This document shows positions 1-11,600 of a DNA stretch of 64,000 nucleotides, piece by piece. The notes beneath the pieces are model-generated. The model searched no databases. It was not told the DNA's origin and saw only the letters and a list, made by a program, of their open reading frames with translations. The stretch comes from Quillaja saponaria. Lineage: Eukaryota > Streptophyta > Magnoliopsida > Fabales > Quillajaceae. Each line of letters begins with the position of its first letter. The stretch's first letter is position 1. The translations under genes and the position numbers were made by a program. The stretch is from the NCBI GenBank assembly GCA_029379385.1, contig CM055606.1, positions 5,518,001 to 5,582,000 of the forward strand, given 5' to 3'.

Positions 1-2039
1 TAGTAGTAAATCCATGTTTCATCAATCTACTTTGAGCATTGATCTTTATATAATTTCATGTAGTCTTCTCTTGTGTATATGATATCCGCATGTATCTAAT
101 CCCACTAAAAATATTGTAGCATAAAAGTCGTCATCTAAAATGTAGAAATAGGACATCCTACCTTTAAATATTGATATTTTTGACAAATTATCATCCGACT
201 AAGAACTTCCACTTTGACACCATTATAACTATTTTAGGGTGTGTTTGAAATAAATCCATCAAAGAATTTATTTGAATTGAATTCATTTCATTTGAAATCA
301 TTTTGTAATGTTTGAAATAAATCATATTACTAATAGAAATTAATTGAATTCAATTGAATTATAATGTTTGGTTTATAAATATATTTAAAAGAATTCAATT
401 CAATTTAGTACTTTTACAAAATTACTCTTATATTATAAATTGAATTATAGTTAACTTGCCTAGTTTTGCCATCACTTTACTATATAGTTATACTTGGACC
501 TCCTATTGGAATTCAGAGAGAGAGAGAGAGGTGAGAAGTCAACAAATTAATAACCAAAAAGGGATATTTTTATATTACTATTGCAAATAAATAAAACAAA
601 GAACTATACTTTTAATAAAGAGCAGGGACAAAAATTAAAAATAAGAAGGTCTTACTGATAGTTTACTCCAACTCCTGCTACTTCATACCCATATTCATTT
701 TCATAGTCACAAATCACAATCTTTAGCACTTAATATTTTAAAAACTTCATCAAATAGAAAGTATTGAAAAGGAAAACAATTAAAATGTTCTAGTAAGTAC
801 AATACAGTCACCCTCATGATAATTGATAAGTTTCATCGTAGCATAATTCCAGCAATTATAGTTCAACATCAAAGAGGACAAAAGTAAATGCTAAGTTTCT
901 ATTCTTCAGGTGCAGATGTCTTGCTGCAACTTTCTCTTTTCATCTTCTTCTTCGAGGCATGCTTCTTCTTTATTGGAGAAAGGGCCTTCTGTGTATCCGT
1001 AGAAAAAACATCCACCAGGAATATCAGTACCAACCTAACAGCAAACATCAACAATTTATTGAATCATTACATAAGCCAATTAACAAGACATGCAATCTCT
1101 TCCAGTTCATCGGCCCTCATCCAAAGTGGAAGAGGAAAATGAGAGAGCTGAAAGATTCTGAAAACTAATAGAAAGTTTTACAATATTTTAGAACAAATAT
1201 AAAAGATTCAAGTACCATCCAAAAGAAAAGTATCAGTCAAATTAGTCAATTCTCTACACTCAATTATATAACACCATGAGAGTACTATGATTGTGAATGA
1301 GCTGTAGACTATAAATAAACTTGTATTATATTCACAGGAGATAGGACCAGATCAGTATGTGTGTATAGAGCTGCATTTGTTGTAGCAGCACAAAGCAGTT
1401 AAGCTATCACTATTGACATTTCTAAATTAAATACAAACAAATCAAAGAATGTCAACCATAAGTATAGTCTATTATAATTATTTTTGCAAGAAAGAAATAA
1501 AAAAGTCTTCCAAGTATAAATGAAATTATTTTTGACTCAAAAATTATTCTAACCAATAATGTAAAAAGATAATCCATGTCCAGAAGAACTAGGAATTATA
1601 GAGGATCAAAACTTGAGGTTTTCCAGTTGCTAGATTCCATTAGATGACAACCTAATTCTGATAACAAAACCATGGGTTTTTGTCAAACCCAAACACAAAT
1701 TGGGTTCTAGAAAGAACCTGGTAAAAAAAAAAAAAAAAAAAAAACTTGAAAGCTTAGAGAAACACGCCCATCAAGAGGAATGCAAGACAACTAAATATCA
1801 AAGAAAGATAAAAACTATGGGGGCAAGAATTTTAATGTAGAATTTACTTAAAGGCAATGCTTTTATGTTGTTTCTGTTATTATTAAAAGTTTCTTTTGCT
1901 TCACCTTATGTGACTTATTACTATAAAGCTATCGTTATTAATGGGCAGAGAAGGATTTTAATTTCTGGCCATACATTACCCAAGATAGCAAAAATTTTAC
2001 ATACCAAAATGATGTAATCACGCATTATCCAACTTTCTA

Positions 2040-3018
2040 CACAACCAATCTGGACATAAATGCTCTGGACACGTGAAGAATGTCTTAATACGGACTAGAT
2101 CTGCCATAAGATAGTCCAAAGCATCTAAAAACATATTGTCATAAAAACCCATTTTCACCAATTCTTGGATAACTTCATCCTCAGATCGCACGGTGACTAA
2201 TGTTGCTAATGGTTAGTGCAATATCTTTCATTGCATCCTTAACTTCTGTGATCCCTTCATTAATCAAATTAATAACTGCATCCTTCCTTTTGATTCCTCT
2301 CTTAGATGAAGATTTTGAGACGGATTGGGTGGATGATGTTGGCTTGTGGTGGCCTGTGGATGATGTAGCAAAACTATCAAAGAAATAAATACACTCGAGA
2401 TGAACCTCATTACTTGTTTATATCTGATCAATATCTTTAATAGACAACCCCATTGTCTCATTTTCCCATCTCTTCACTTTTTCTTTAGCACTTGTAGCTC
2501 CTAATCCAGTAGCTCGATTCTTCTCCAATATATCCCGCGTTAATTCCAAGTTACGAAGCTCTCTACTTCTTATTAACTTCACATCATCATTAACCTATTC
2601 AAGTTTAAAATAAATAGAAGTTACAAACTTAAGGTTTCAATTTTAAAAGTGAATATATTTTAATATATTACCTTTCAATACCATCCCAAACTTATGGTTC
2701 AGCTTCAATTCTTTTTGTAATGTCATTCCAAGAAAAACCACTTTTGTTCAAAGTGTCTACTGCTACCCCCATTTAGGTATGTGGTGTTTTGAGTCTATTC
2801 ACAACTTTTTTAGCATCCATGTCCATCTTAAACTCTGTATTAACTACCTAGACAGCTGCTTTGTATGCTTCTAGTGAAAAGTTTCTATCATCTTTTTGTT
2901 CTTTTATCTTTTATTCCTTCAAAACTTCAAGAAGAAATCTATCCATACTCTCAGTCCATCTTAAATAACTCTTCTTTCCTTGATAACTTAATACTTTATC
3001 ACCATCATCTTTCTCCAT
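2040..3018 (-). pseudogene. PIF/Harbinger ORF1 (Myb/SANT-like protein), pseudogene
   Basis: Reading down from an ATG at 3018, the first residues include SYLRWTESMDRFLLEVLKE, which resembles the plant Myb/SANT-like domain carried by Harbinger ORF1 proteins. This is followed by SGFSWNDITKRIEAE. An intron with GT...AG borders follows (about 2690-2600), then an exon reading VNDDVKLIRSRELRNLELTR and later a Ser/Thr-rich basic stretch ending near GIKRKDAVINLINEGITEV. ORF1 proteins of this family work with the transposase in DNA binding or nuclear import. At least four in-frame stops lie in the first exon (for example after LLEVLKE and AYKAAV), so it is dead. A start at 3018 fits the usual N-terminus. 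Confidence 0.7.
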
Positions 3019-3389
3019 TGCTTAACTTGAAAAAGAAAAAAAAAAAAAAAAAACATAAGTCATGAAGATGTATACTTGTTCTACATATTACAATAAAGAA
3101 ATTGAGTTTAAACTCAAAGAAATATGCAATTTAAATGCTTCTGATGGTCTTAAAAAAAAAAAAAAACAACAAGAACAACCTACACCAAAATATTCAAAGT
3201 TCAGCATATCAATTAATAGAACTGATTATTCAAAAACATGTAATTCAAACCACAATATTCAAAAGCACATCAATATCATTCCAACCAGAAGGTGATAAGA
3301 TAGTCTACAAAACATTCATTCAAGTTTTCTAATATAAATCTTGTACAAATTTGGATTACATAATTGTCAAAATAGTCTATAAACAAAAA

Positions 3390-4510
3390 CTAATGATGAC
3401 GAATATAATCATTCCACATTCGTGAAGCCATGTGATCTCGCATTATCTCTCCTTGTCTATAATCATCATCTCTATGAAGATCTTCATTGTCAATTTTTGC
3501 TTCCATAATTTCTTTATCAACTTCCGCTAGAACCTTTCATCCGGATCAACACCCATAAGAAAATTGTATAATATACAACATGCCAACACAATTTCTACTT
3601 GGGTATCAATATCGTATTGTGACTTCGTTCCACTTACTGTAATGAGAAATCTTTTCTTTAGTACACCACAAGATCTTTCTATAGCATTGCATAATGATAC
3701 ATGTCTTAAGTTGAATAACTCATTTGGATTTTGTGGTTGCATTCGAGAATACTCTTTGAGGTGATATCTCATACTCTTATAAGGCATAATGAATCTGAAC
3801 CTGAGCATGTATCCAACATCAACCAAATAGAATTCACTTATAAAAAATTTCATTTAGTTTCAAATAGGACAGTACTAAAACTAGTATGTAATAACTGATA
3901 TAATGATGCCAATAACTTATACCTTGAGGAACCTTAAGCTTATCTTCTCTATGTAAGGCATTTTCTAATATTCTTGAATCAGAAGCAAATCTTTCCCAAC
4001 CAACTAACACATATGTAAATCTAAGATCAAAAGTACAAGCAACCAATACATTCATTGTAAGATAACCCTTCATTCCTCTATATCTAGGCACATCATCTTT
4101 TGGAAGTTTGACACAAATATATGTCCCATCAATAGCACTAACACAATTCTATGAATTTTGAAAACGATTAAAATTAGTGACGAATACATAATGCTCTAGT
4201 TATGTTAAACTAAGAATTAAAATATACATGTACCTTAAAATAAGGATAATATCTTTTACAATGCATACTTCCATCAAGTTCGATCCTCAAGGGTTATGAG
4301 TGTTCTCAAAACTTGGTGAAAATGGTGACTAATAGCCTCACTTGAATGAAGGAAAAAGAATTTCACAGTTTTATTCCTCACATTATGTAATAACATATGG
4401 GAAAATTTGGCTACCTACTCCTCAACCAAACTATATTGAGTGTCTTTAAGAAGACCAATTCCTTTTAAGATATAACTAGATAGCCAAATGCATTAGGTCT
4501 CATACGTAAA
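3390..4510 (-). pseudogene. PIF/Harbinger DDE transposase, pseudogene
   Basis: The protein reads in order: HNVRNKTVKFFFLHSSEAIS (N-terminal region), NCVSAIDGTYI (first catalytic Asp), LVACTFDLRFTYVLVGWE and SDSRIL (second Asp region), then FYLVDVGY and NLRHVSLCNAIERSCGVLKKRF (region of the catalytic Glu). This is the DDE_Tnp_4 layout. A GT...AG intron (about 3921-3838) separates VPQG from FYLVDVGY. The C-terminus reads EVDKEIMEAKIDNEDLHR and ends at a TAG at 3390-3392, but only after a one-base frameshift next to DPDER. There are also stops in the N-terminal part (LEDRT* and an in-frame stop before NCVSAIDG). It should cut and paste the element but is no longer functional. Confidence 0.8.
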
Positions 4511-4584
4511 ATGTCATGAGAGCTTTCACTTGTTTGTATTCTCTACAGTAACTCTCATTTCATATGTTCCCTTTCAGTTTTACG

Positions 4585-4735
4585 TGGATAAATTGGCCTC
4601 TCAATCCAAGTCACATATTGATAAATATGAAGTAAGATCACTAACCAACCCACATATGGACAAATTGGCCTCTCAATCCAAGTCATATATTGATAAATAT
4701 GAAGTAAGGGTACTAACCAACCCACATATGCTACT
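4585..4735. repeat. Tandem duplication, about 72 bp x 2
   Basis: AAATTGGCCTCTCAATCCAA begins at 4590 and again at 4662. The following bases (AGTCA.ATATTGATAAATATG, then CTAACCAACCCACATATG) also repeat with few differences. It lies within the noncoding part of the Harbinger element, upstream of the transposase on the minus strand. Confidence 0.85.
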
Positions 4736-4892
4736 GCAGCAGCAATGATATTTCATTCAAAATCTCTCATTATCTAGACAATAAATAAACATAAACATAA
4801 ATAATGATTATGATTATTGATACGTGTATTCTAAAAAGAATAAGAGAATATAGGGAAGACTGAATTTGAAATTATATTCTTTTTGTTTTTAG

Positions 4893-5265
4893 AAATGCTA
4901 ATCAGTAATATTCATAAATTTATAAGGAATACATAGAAAATACCATAATAAAATACTCAAAATCTACCACAAGACTTCAGCAGAAACATACTTGATTCCA
5001 TGCTCACAAGGGAAATGCCAATCAGTTATATTCATAAATATATAAAGGAATACATAGAAAATACCATAATAAAATACTTCAAACAAAATCTGTCACAGGA
5101 CTTCAACAGAAACATACTTGATTCCATGCTCACAATAAAAATGCCAATCAATTATATTCATAAATTTATAAAGGAATACAGAAAAAAAAATATCATAATA
5201 AAATACTCAAACAAAATCTGCCACAAGACTTAACCAGCAAAAACATACTTAATTCCATGCATGTG
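4893..5265. repeat. Tandem repeat, three copies of about 120 bp
   Basis: Units start with AAATGC(T/C)AATCAG-like sequence at 4893, 5013 and 5139. Each continues through TATTCATAAAT, GGAATACA, CCATAATAAAATAC, AAAATCT and ACTTGATTCCATGC. Copies differ by scattered substitutions and small indels. The array sits between the transposase start and the right inverted repeat of the Harbinger element, a subterminal position where transposase-binding repeats are common. Confidence 0.85.
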
Positions 5266-5968
5266 AGCCAAGCATATGCACTTAATATCAATTTAAATGC
5301 AGTGACTATAGTAAAAATATTATAAATCACAAATCTAAAAATGATAGGGAATTCCAATGAAGACTCATTTAACAATTATACTATAACAAGGCCCCATCAA
5401 CTCAATCTTCGATTCTTGTCTTATTGAAAATACAAAAACATGGTTTTAGAAGATTTACTCATCAATATTCCATAGGAAAAAAGAAAACCCCAAAAAAAAT
5501 CCATAACCAAATGTCTGAATCTACAATGAAAACTAAAGTCTTACCTCAAGAGGTAGAGAGGAGAAGATGATGGAGAGTAGATCAGTGCAAGAGAGCACAG
5601 TGCAGCACATGATCAAGGAGCATAAGGCAATGGAGCATACGGTAGGGACACATGATCCATTTTCTTTGTGTTTTTTCTGTGTTTTTCTCTGCATTTTCTC
5701 TTTTTGAAAAGGAAAAAAGAAAGATGGTGTAATAATTATTAAAAGGTGAGGTTATATTGGTCAAATCAATTCTTTGATGAAATAATGAATTGAATTCTCA
5801 CCAAATCAGACAAATTTTGACAAAAATTCAAAATGAAATTTTTTTAATGAAATATGATTTAAACTTAATTGAATTATATTTTAAATTTGATTCTAAACAC
5901 GAAAATTAATAGAATTCATTTAAAATGAATTTAATTCTTTCAATATTTTAGTTCCAAACACACCCTTA

Positions 5969-6508
5969 AAGAATTTGTGATATGAATCATTCTTACCCTT
6001 GATTATTTAACCCTATTCATGGTCTCAATTTTTAAACGTGGTACATATTTAATTTGGAGACTCGGAAATGTTTTTACTCCACACAAGAAACAAATACAAT
6101 TGAGTGGCAGAGAAAAAGGGTAACACTTGTTTATGTTGCATGAAATTTTGAGAATTAGCCAATAATACATCTCCAAGCCCAACCTGTCATACCCCTATTC
6201 CTTCTTTGTTTGCATGTGTAATCAAAGATAAGCACGCAATTAAATCAAGGGAGTAGAAGATTCTGAACACTTCCATTCACTCACCCCACCCTTGTTACTT
6301 GTTTCTTAATTATTGGTACTTGTCAATTTCAGCTTGACCATTACAAATCTTCAAAATTGACATGTGACAGTACCACATATCATAACCGAGAAGAACGTCT
6401 TCTGTTTTATTATAAATGATATATTCATCAAAGCTTCATTTCCAGCCTTATATAACCAATTAATACTTTCTTTCTAATACCAGGGACGACCTGTTGAACA
6501 CAGCTACA
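5969..6508 (+). promoter_or_regulatory. Upstream region and TATA box of the phytocyanin gene
   Basis: This stretch between the Harbinger element and the phytocyanin ATG holds no gene. A TATATAA at 6449-6455, about 55 bp before the ATG at 6509, is a good TATA box and would put the transcription start near 6480. The right edge of the Harbinger element lies about 540 bp upstream of the start codon, so the transposon forms the distal promoter boundary. Confidence 0.5.
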
Positions 6509-7880
6509 ATGGCAAGGGACATTGATTTGGTTATGTGGTCTTTGATCGTTGTGTTGATTTTACTGAATAGTGCAACCACTGAAGCAGCAACTACAACGGA
6601 GGTAGGAGGCACTTTGGGTTGGACAGTTCCACCTAACCAAACCTATTACAATGAGTGGGCTACTGCCGGGACATTCAATGTTGGCGACACTCTAAGTAAG
6701 CTTTTCCACATATTTCATTTTTCAAATTTTGGTGGCTTTCCTCCTTAATTACCTTCTTCTTTTTTGGTAATTAATTGAATAGATCAAGTGTAGTTTATCC
6801 TTCTTCTGTTTTTTTCTTTTAGTTTGCGCATCTATCTATCTATACACTAACATAAAATGATAGAAGTCATACAATAATTTCTAGTAGTCAGTTTAGGGAA
6901 CTTAGTTCTTAGAGATAAATGAGGGAATTACTTTCTTAACCAAAATATTCGAGCTTAAAACATGTTATAGTCCTCGGGTGAAACGTCGTCATCAGTTGTC
7001 TGTAAGAGTGTTATACTGATTAGAGCAATTATTTGTATCATTAAGAAGCTCAATAATTCACCTCGCTCTCTATAACGTTTATGTCTATAAAATATATTTT
7101 CCAAACTTGTCTTAAGGCCCCATAATTAAACAAGAATGACTAACCCATAACCAACCTTCTTAGAGAATCAAATTACCCAAGAACAGTTCTCCTCTTTATA
7201 ATTCCCATAATTTCATCAAAATCTTTAATTTAGTCATCATATTTTTAACCGTGTCAACTTGGTCCTTTAATTTGATAAATGAATCTATCATAAAAGCACT
7301 TTTAACACTTATATCAGCAATTGGTTTTAGAGGGCAAACAATACATAAAAATGGTATACGTTGAAACATTTTGCAAAATTACAGGACCAGATTGACACAA
7401 TTACAATTATGAAAACTAAAATTGGGAAATTAGTAAAACTAAGGGGCCAAAGGTGTTGAAAGTTCTATTGCCAAGTTAAATATCTTATTTGGGTTTCATA
7501 TTCACTAACAAAATGCTTCTCTTCTCTAACTCTGTCTTCACTAAAATATTTGACCAGAATTCAAGTGGACTGGAGAACACAATGTGGCCCATGTATCAAA
7601 AGATAATTATGAAAATTGCACAACTGATAGAGCAAAAATATCAGGCCAGGTATTACAAGGTGATGGGGAGATTGATTTCAAACTAGAAGAAAGTGGAACC
7701 CACTACTTCATCTGCACAGTTAATAATCACTGTGCACGAGGCCAGAAGTTCAGTATCAATATTGGTGGGTCGCCCTCTGCTGAAGCTCCCAACTCCTCTG
7801 CTCCACCTGGTCTCCTGTACTTTGTCGCCTTACCTGCAATTCTCTCCAACACAGTCCTCTACTTCCTTTCCCAAATCTAA
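6509..7880 (+). CDS. Phytocyanin, stellacyanin-like (type 1 copper protein, GPI-anchored)
   Basis: Two exons, 6509-6695 and 7558-7880, joined across a GT...AG intron of 862 bp, give 169 residues. Residues 1-26 are a signal peptide with a hydrophobic core (LVMWSLIVVLILL). The plastocyanin-like domain spans about residues 29-132. Copper ligands fit the cupredoxin spacing: His70 (in EHNV), Cys115 (FICTV), His120 (NNHC) and Gln125 (GQKF). The axial Gln in place of Met marks the stellacyanin type. Cys83 and Cys121 should form the conserved disulfide. Asn-X-Ser/Thr sites occur at NQT, NCT and NSS. A short Pro/Ser/Ala linker and a hydrophobic C-terminus suggest a GPI anchor at the plasma membrane. 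The family takes part in apoplastic redox or cell-wall processes, but the exact role is unknown. The first real ATG is 6509; an in-frame TTG at 6494 is not used. Confidence 0.92.
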
Positions 7881-8676
7881 TTTGTTCATGTTGTTCATAT
7901 TTTAGTGTTATTATTTTTATCAGTCATGTATTGTGTACTCATATAACATATTATGTACTGCAAGAAGTTTGACTAGTATATAGTATTACAATGAAATATA
8001 ATGTACATTGTGTCTGAAATATGAAGAAGGTCCGGAATCGGCAGAGCATTATTGTTTCAAGAAACATTTAACATCTATCTTCAGATGCAATTTTGTGTGT
8101 ATAAGTATCTAACTGAATTTAGGTACAATGTAGCTGCGAGACTTGAGAATTTTGTTTCTACACAGAACTTTCTTAACTTCATGAATTTTGTACAAGGAAA
8201 CAAATTTGACATGCTGGTTCTCCTTCAAGACATTACAGAACACTTGATACAGTTACACAAGTCAAATTTGGACAACTGATGAACTTCATTATGGTAATTT
8301 TCAAATATTCCAATCAATCTCAGGAGAAAGTAGAATGGCTTTATTCCAGTCAGAGATTGGTTTCCCTGGCTTTGCAATAGTGAAGGCTTTTAGGCTTGTA
8401 GCGCCTTAATGATACTCCCTGCTTTGTTTTTTTCTCTTGAAAATAACAAAACAAAAGTGGTAGGATTGGTAACACTAGCATAGACACAAAATGACCAACC
8501 TTCGATAAATAGATGGTCTGAAATCTTCCTTATTGAAGAATCTGTAAGTTATTTCATTTTAATCTCTGCAGTTAATTGTAATGACAAGAAGATTATTGAG
8601 TAATCTTATACATACTGATATTCACAATTGAACTTTGGTTCAAACATAGGAGATCTTTTAAAGCACTAAAGCAGCA
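7881..8676. other. Intergenic stretch
   Basis: This is the 3' flank of the phytocyanin gene, including its likely 3' UTR (ATGAAATATAATG near 7990). An open frame at 8052-8279 shows no recognisable domain and is not called. No repeat or RNA gene was seen. Confidence 0.5.
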
Positions 8677-8928
8677 ATGTTAAGAGACAATTATCAGTTT
8701 TTTCATTCTGAGTGGTTCTCTAGAAGTTCATCTGCAGCAACAAGAGATAGATGTCGGAGACAAATTGGGCTTCCACTGGAGAACTTTCTTTACTCCTACT
8801 ATGAAAGAAGAAGGATGTTAGGGAAAGCTAACTTAAGCGCTTTATTAAACCTTTGCAAGTCTGTTGGGTCTCTAGCAGTGTTGGGGCTTCTGTCAACTAT
8901 ATATTTTTTGAACAGACCAAAAGATTAG
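8677..8928 (+). CDS. Possible small membrane protein, unrecognised
   Basis: An ATG at 8677 opens a frame of 83 codons. The N-terminal two thirds is Arg- and Tyr-rich (for example ATRDRCRRQIGLPLENFLYS). The C-terminal part (ALLNLCKSVGSLAVLGLLST then IYFL) is a plausible single membrane span followed by the short tail NRPKD. I do not recognise the family. It could be a real small single-exon gene, the last exon of something larger, or chance. Composition is less AT-biased than the flanks, which is the only support beyond openness. Confidence 0.25.
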   Translation: MLRDNYQFFHSEWFSRSSSAATRDRCRRQIGLPLENFLYSYYERRRMLGKANLSALLNLCKSVGSLAVLGLLSTIYFLNRPKD

Positions 8929-9983
8929 AGGTACTACTCTTTAAAAATATGGTTGTTCCTTATATACTGTTTTCTAATTCACAATTTTTAGCATTTCAAA
9001 ACACTTCTACCTTCTGCATCTTACACAAAAACTTTATTGGGTTTCCATATAACAAGCTGCAATAAATTTTATGGATTTTCAATCTACACTAACAAAAATA
9101 GAAAAGGGTAATCACTTACTCCTCTTATGATCAGTTCTATTTTATATTTTTTATTGTTGGTATTCAGTACTATCAGATAAAAGTATCTGAGAAGCATCCC
9201 TACCTTATCTCTAGTATTTGAAAATTCAAATCTAAAATAAATTTGGTGTATAATCTAGCATTAAACAGTATTCAACAGGAATTGAGTTGTCAATGCTGCT
9301 TCAGTATTGGAATCAGATTGGTTGGGTTTAGACAGATAATCATGACTAAAAAAGCATAAACTTCAGTTTTTCTAAGATTTTATCCAATAATAATTACTGA
9401 ATTTAAATACTCAAGCATACAATGCATGTGATATTCACCATGCCTCAATTTTTATCCGATCCTTCAGAAAAGGTATCTTCTTCTCCAAGGGAACAAAGTG
9501 AATCGTTAAGATGGTTTGCTACGGAGATAAGCAGATGGATTTAGGGAGATGAGGACCATGAGGACAAGCTAAAAATGGACCTCAATAGGAATATGCTACT
9601 TCCAGGGGAGTTTGAGAGCCTTACATGCATCTCATTCACCTTCCCTCATAGAAAAAACTCAACTTGATGTTTTGATCTATTTAGAAGAAAAGAGTGACCA
9701 ACTGACAATTAAGAATGAAGCTAAACTGATATAAGTTCAAACTAACGTCTATTTAGCTGCTGTTAGAATTCTCATGTTATGTCATATTTTTCAGTCACTA
9801 TCTGAAATAAGCAGAGTTAAGTGTTTATTTACAATTGACATTTGCACCACTGAAATTAGCAACTCGATTACCAGGCACTGAAAATTATCAGAGCTGCATA
9901 TATAGAGTTCACAAATGAGGATTAAACAACATTTTGGATCATCATGGATTATATAGCATATATGCTACAACAGTAAAGGCTGT
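8929..9983. other. Intergenic stretch, 3' side of the KIX gene
   Basis: No convincing gene. The last few hundred bases before 9984 are probably the 3' UTR of the minus-strand KIX gene. No repeat was recognised. Confidence 0.5.
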
Positions 9984-11600
9984 CTACGAACCTGGCCGTG
10001 TAATATGACCAGTAAACTGGTTGTATGGGACCTCTATTTGCCGGCAAAATTGCCCATCCTCCTCGTTGTTACCAAAAGGTGCCTTACGTTTCCTAAATGT
10101 TGTCTCCAAGTTCTTATCTTCAACATCTGAATTCCATCTGGTAGAACGGGACTCAGAGGGATCGTAAGCAGTCCTTCCAGGGTAAAAGGTGAACTCCTTG
10201 TCCATCTGTGCAGACAGATGACTAAACTTGCTTCCCTCTTGAGAACTGCTTGATCCAACATCTTCAGTTTCACAAGCTGAACTTTTTTCACTGCTCATGG
10301 ATGGTTGTGAGAATAAACCCAACCTTAGAGATAAATCACATTCTCTCCCTCGTGTCTTCTCCTGTGTGCCAATTGCAGTTCCATATATTGTTCTGTTTGA
10401 AACGTGTTCAACACTACCACAAGTTAAGAAATTTCGCATGAGACCATTTTCACCCGGCTCCAGAAATGTAGTGGAGATTGGTGTGCCAATGAAGATAGGT
10501 TTAGAACAAGTATTTGCTGTGGCAATTGTGCTTAGCTGGGGATCTTTTGTTTGGTATTGAGTTCCATAATACAAGGGGTAAGTTGAACCCAAGTTCAGTT
10601 GGGTTTTAGTTTCCTTTGTTAAAAGTTGGTTATGGCCAGCAGGATAATTCTCGAGTGAAAAGGGGTAACAACAAGGAGTTCTGACATTAGTATTCTGGTT
10701 GGCATGCTTGTCAGAATCTGAAACAGGAAGTGCTGAAATCGTGGTTGTGGATTTTGCAAAGTGTAAGGGACTGCCCGACTGAAGAGGCAACAATTGAGAC
10801 CGTGGTTCACCAATAGTTTTCGGTGGTCCAGGAGATTCTTGTGGTCTTGGACTGAGGTAAGTCCTCGGATTACTGTGCCGCTGGCTTCTTGAAGCTCTCA
10901 CCGGAACGCAACCCAGGTTTAGTGCAGCTGATTAGCAAACATAAAATTATAGCTCATTGCTCAAAAGTTTACTCATTTTGGAACTATTTCTTGTTCCAAT
11001 TTATATAGAAACCTCATGGATAATACAAATCCAGAACTTGAAAAGATGCAACCCAAATCATTAGAAACAATAAAAATTTAGTACCTTCAACACATGGCGG
11101 CAAAAGTTCACCGGTTTCAGTACTCTCATCTCTCCGTATGATTGTGTTAATGGCGTCATTGACACGATCCCATAGAGTATCAAGGTTAAGGTACTCTGCC
11201 TAAGCAATATAACTATGAAATTTTAGGAAAAGGGATAACATAATTTCAAGAAGATCCAATAACCCATAAGCATTTTTCAAGAAAGTAAAACCTCAGAATT
11301 GGCTTTGGAGTACATAATTTCTTCTGCTTTAAGAACAACAGTAGGAAGCTTCTCTTGCCACTCCTTCTTCTTTTTAGTTGTAGCACTGTGAGATTCATTG
11401 ACGACCCTAATCAAACACATGATAGACAATCAACAAATGCACAATGATAAGACTACAGATCAGTCAAAATTTTAAATCAAAATAGAGATGACCCAGAACC
11501 TGAAAATCTGCTGAATAATGTTGCCTCTCATGGGTTGATGCCTCTCGCTATGCCAAGCTCTCCTTACGCACTCATAAGGTCTTGGACCTGGCCTTGGCAT
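9984..11600 (-). CDS. KIX8/KIX9-like transcriptional adaptor (KIX domain + EAR motif)
   Basis: Four exons on the minus strand (11600-11500, 11406-11292, 11199-11085, 10927-9984), all with GT...AG borders and consistent phase, give 424 residues. The N-terminus begins MPRPGPRPYECVRRAWHSER. Residues about 16-80 form the KIX domain (IIQQIFR, KEWQEKLPTVVLKAEEIMYS). A conserved linker follows (LWDRVNDAINTIIRRDE, then AALNLGC and RASRSQRHSNPRTYLSPR). An EAR repression motif, DLSLRLGL, lies at residues 308-315. This matches Arabidopsis KIX8/KIX9, which bridge PEAPOD proteins to the TOPLESS co-repressor and limit meristemoid division and leaf growth; that role is inferred by homology. The acidic/basic C-terminus (FRKRKAPFGNNEED, then FTGHITRPGS) is shared by the family. 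A possible donor (CCAG|GTTCGT) lies two codons before the stop, so a further short exon cannot be excluded. Confidence 0.92.

Larger units (their letters stand above)
237..5965 (-). mobile_element. PIF/Harbinger DNA transposon, full length, decayed
   Basis: The element is bounded by imperfect terminal inverted repeats. The left end begins GGGTGTGTTTGAAATAAA at 237, and the right end, read on the minus strand from 5965, begins GGGTGTGTTTGGAACTAAA. Both sides are flanked by TTA (234-236 and 5966-5968), the 3-bp target duplication expected of this superfamily. Subterminal AATTCATTT-type sequences occur at both ends. Inside, on the minus strand, lie the two genes typical of the family: a Myb/SANT-like ORF1 (3018 to about 2040) and a DDE transposase (about 4510 to 3390). 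Both carry stops or frameshifts, so the copy is not autonomous. The region 490-2000 holds no recognised gene; it contains a short GA run at about 516-531 and a poly-A tract at about 1723-1744. Confidence 0.88.

Noticed and set aside
6494..6508. Upstream in-frame TTG start for the phytocyanin
   Set aside because: Plants initiate at ATG. The first ATG at 6509 gives a normal signal peptide, and the TATA box spacing fits.
8052..8279. Open frame of 75 codons after the phytocyanin gene
   Set aside because: No recognisable domain, the composition matches the AT-rich flank, and there is no splice or promoter support.
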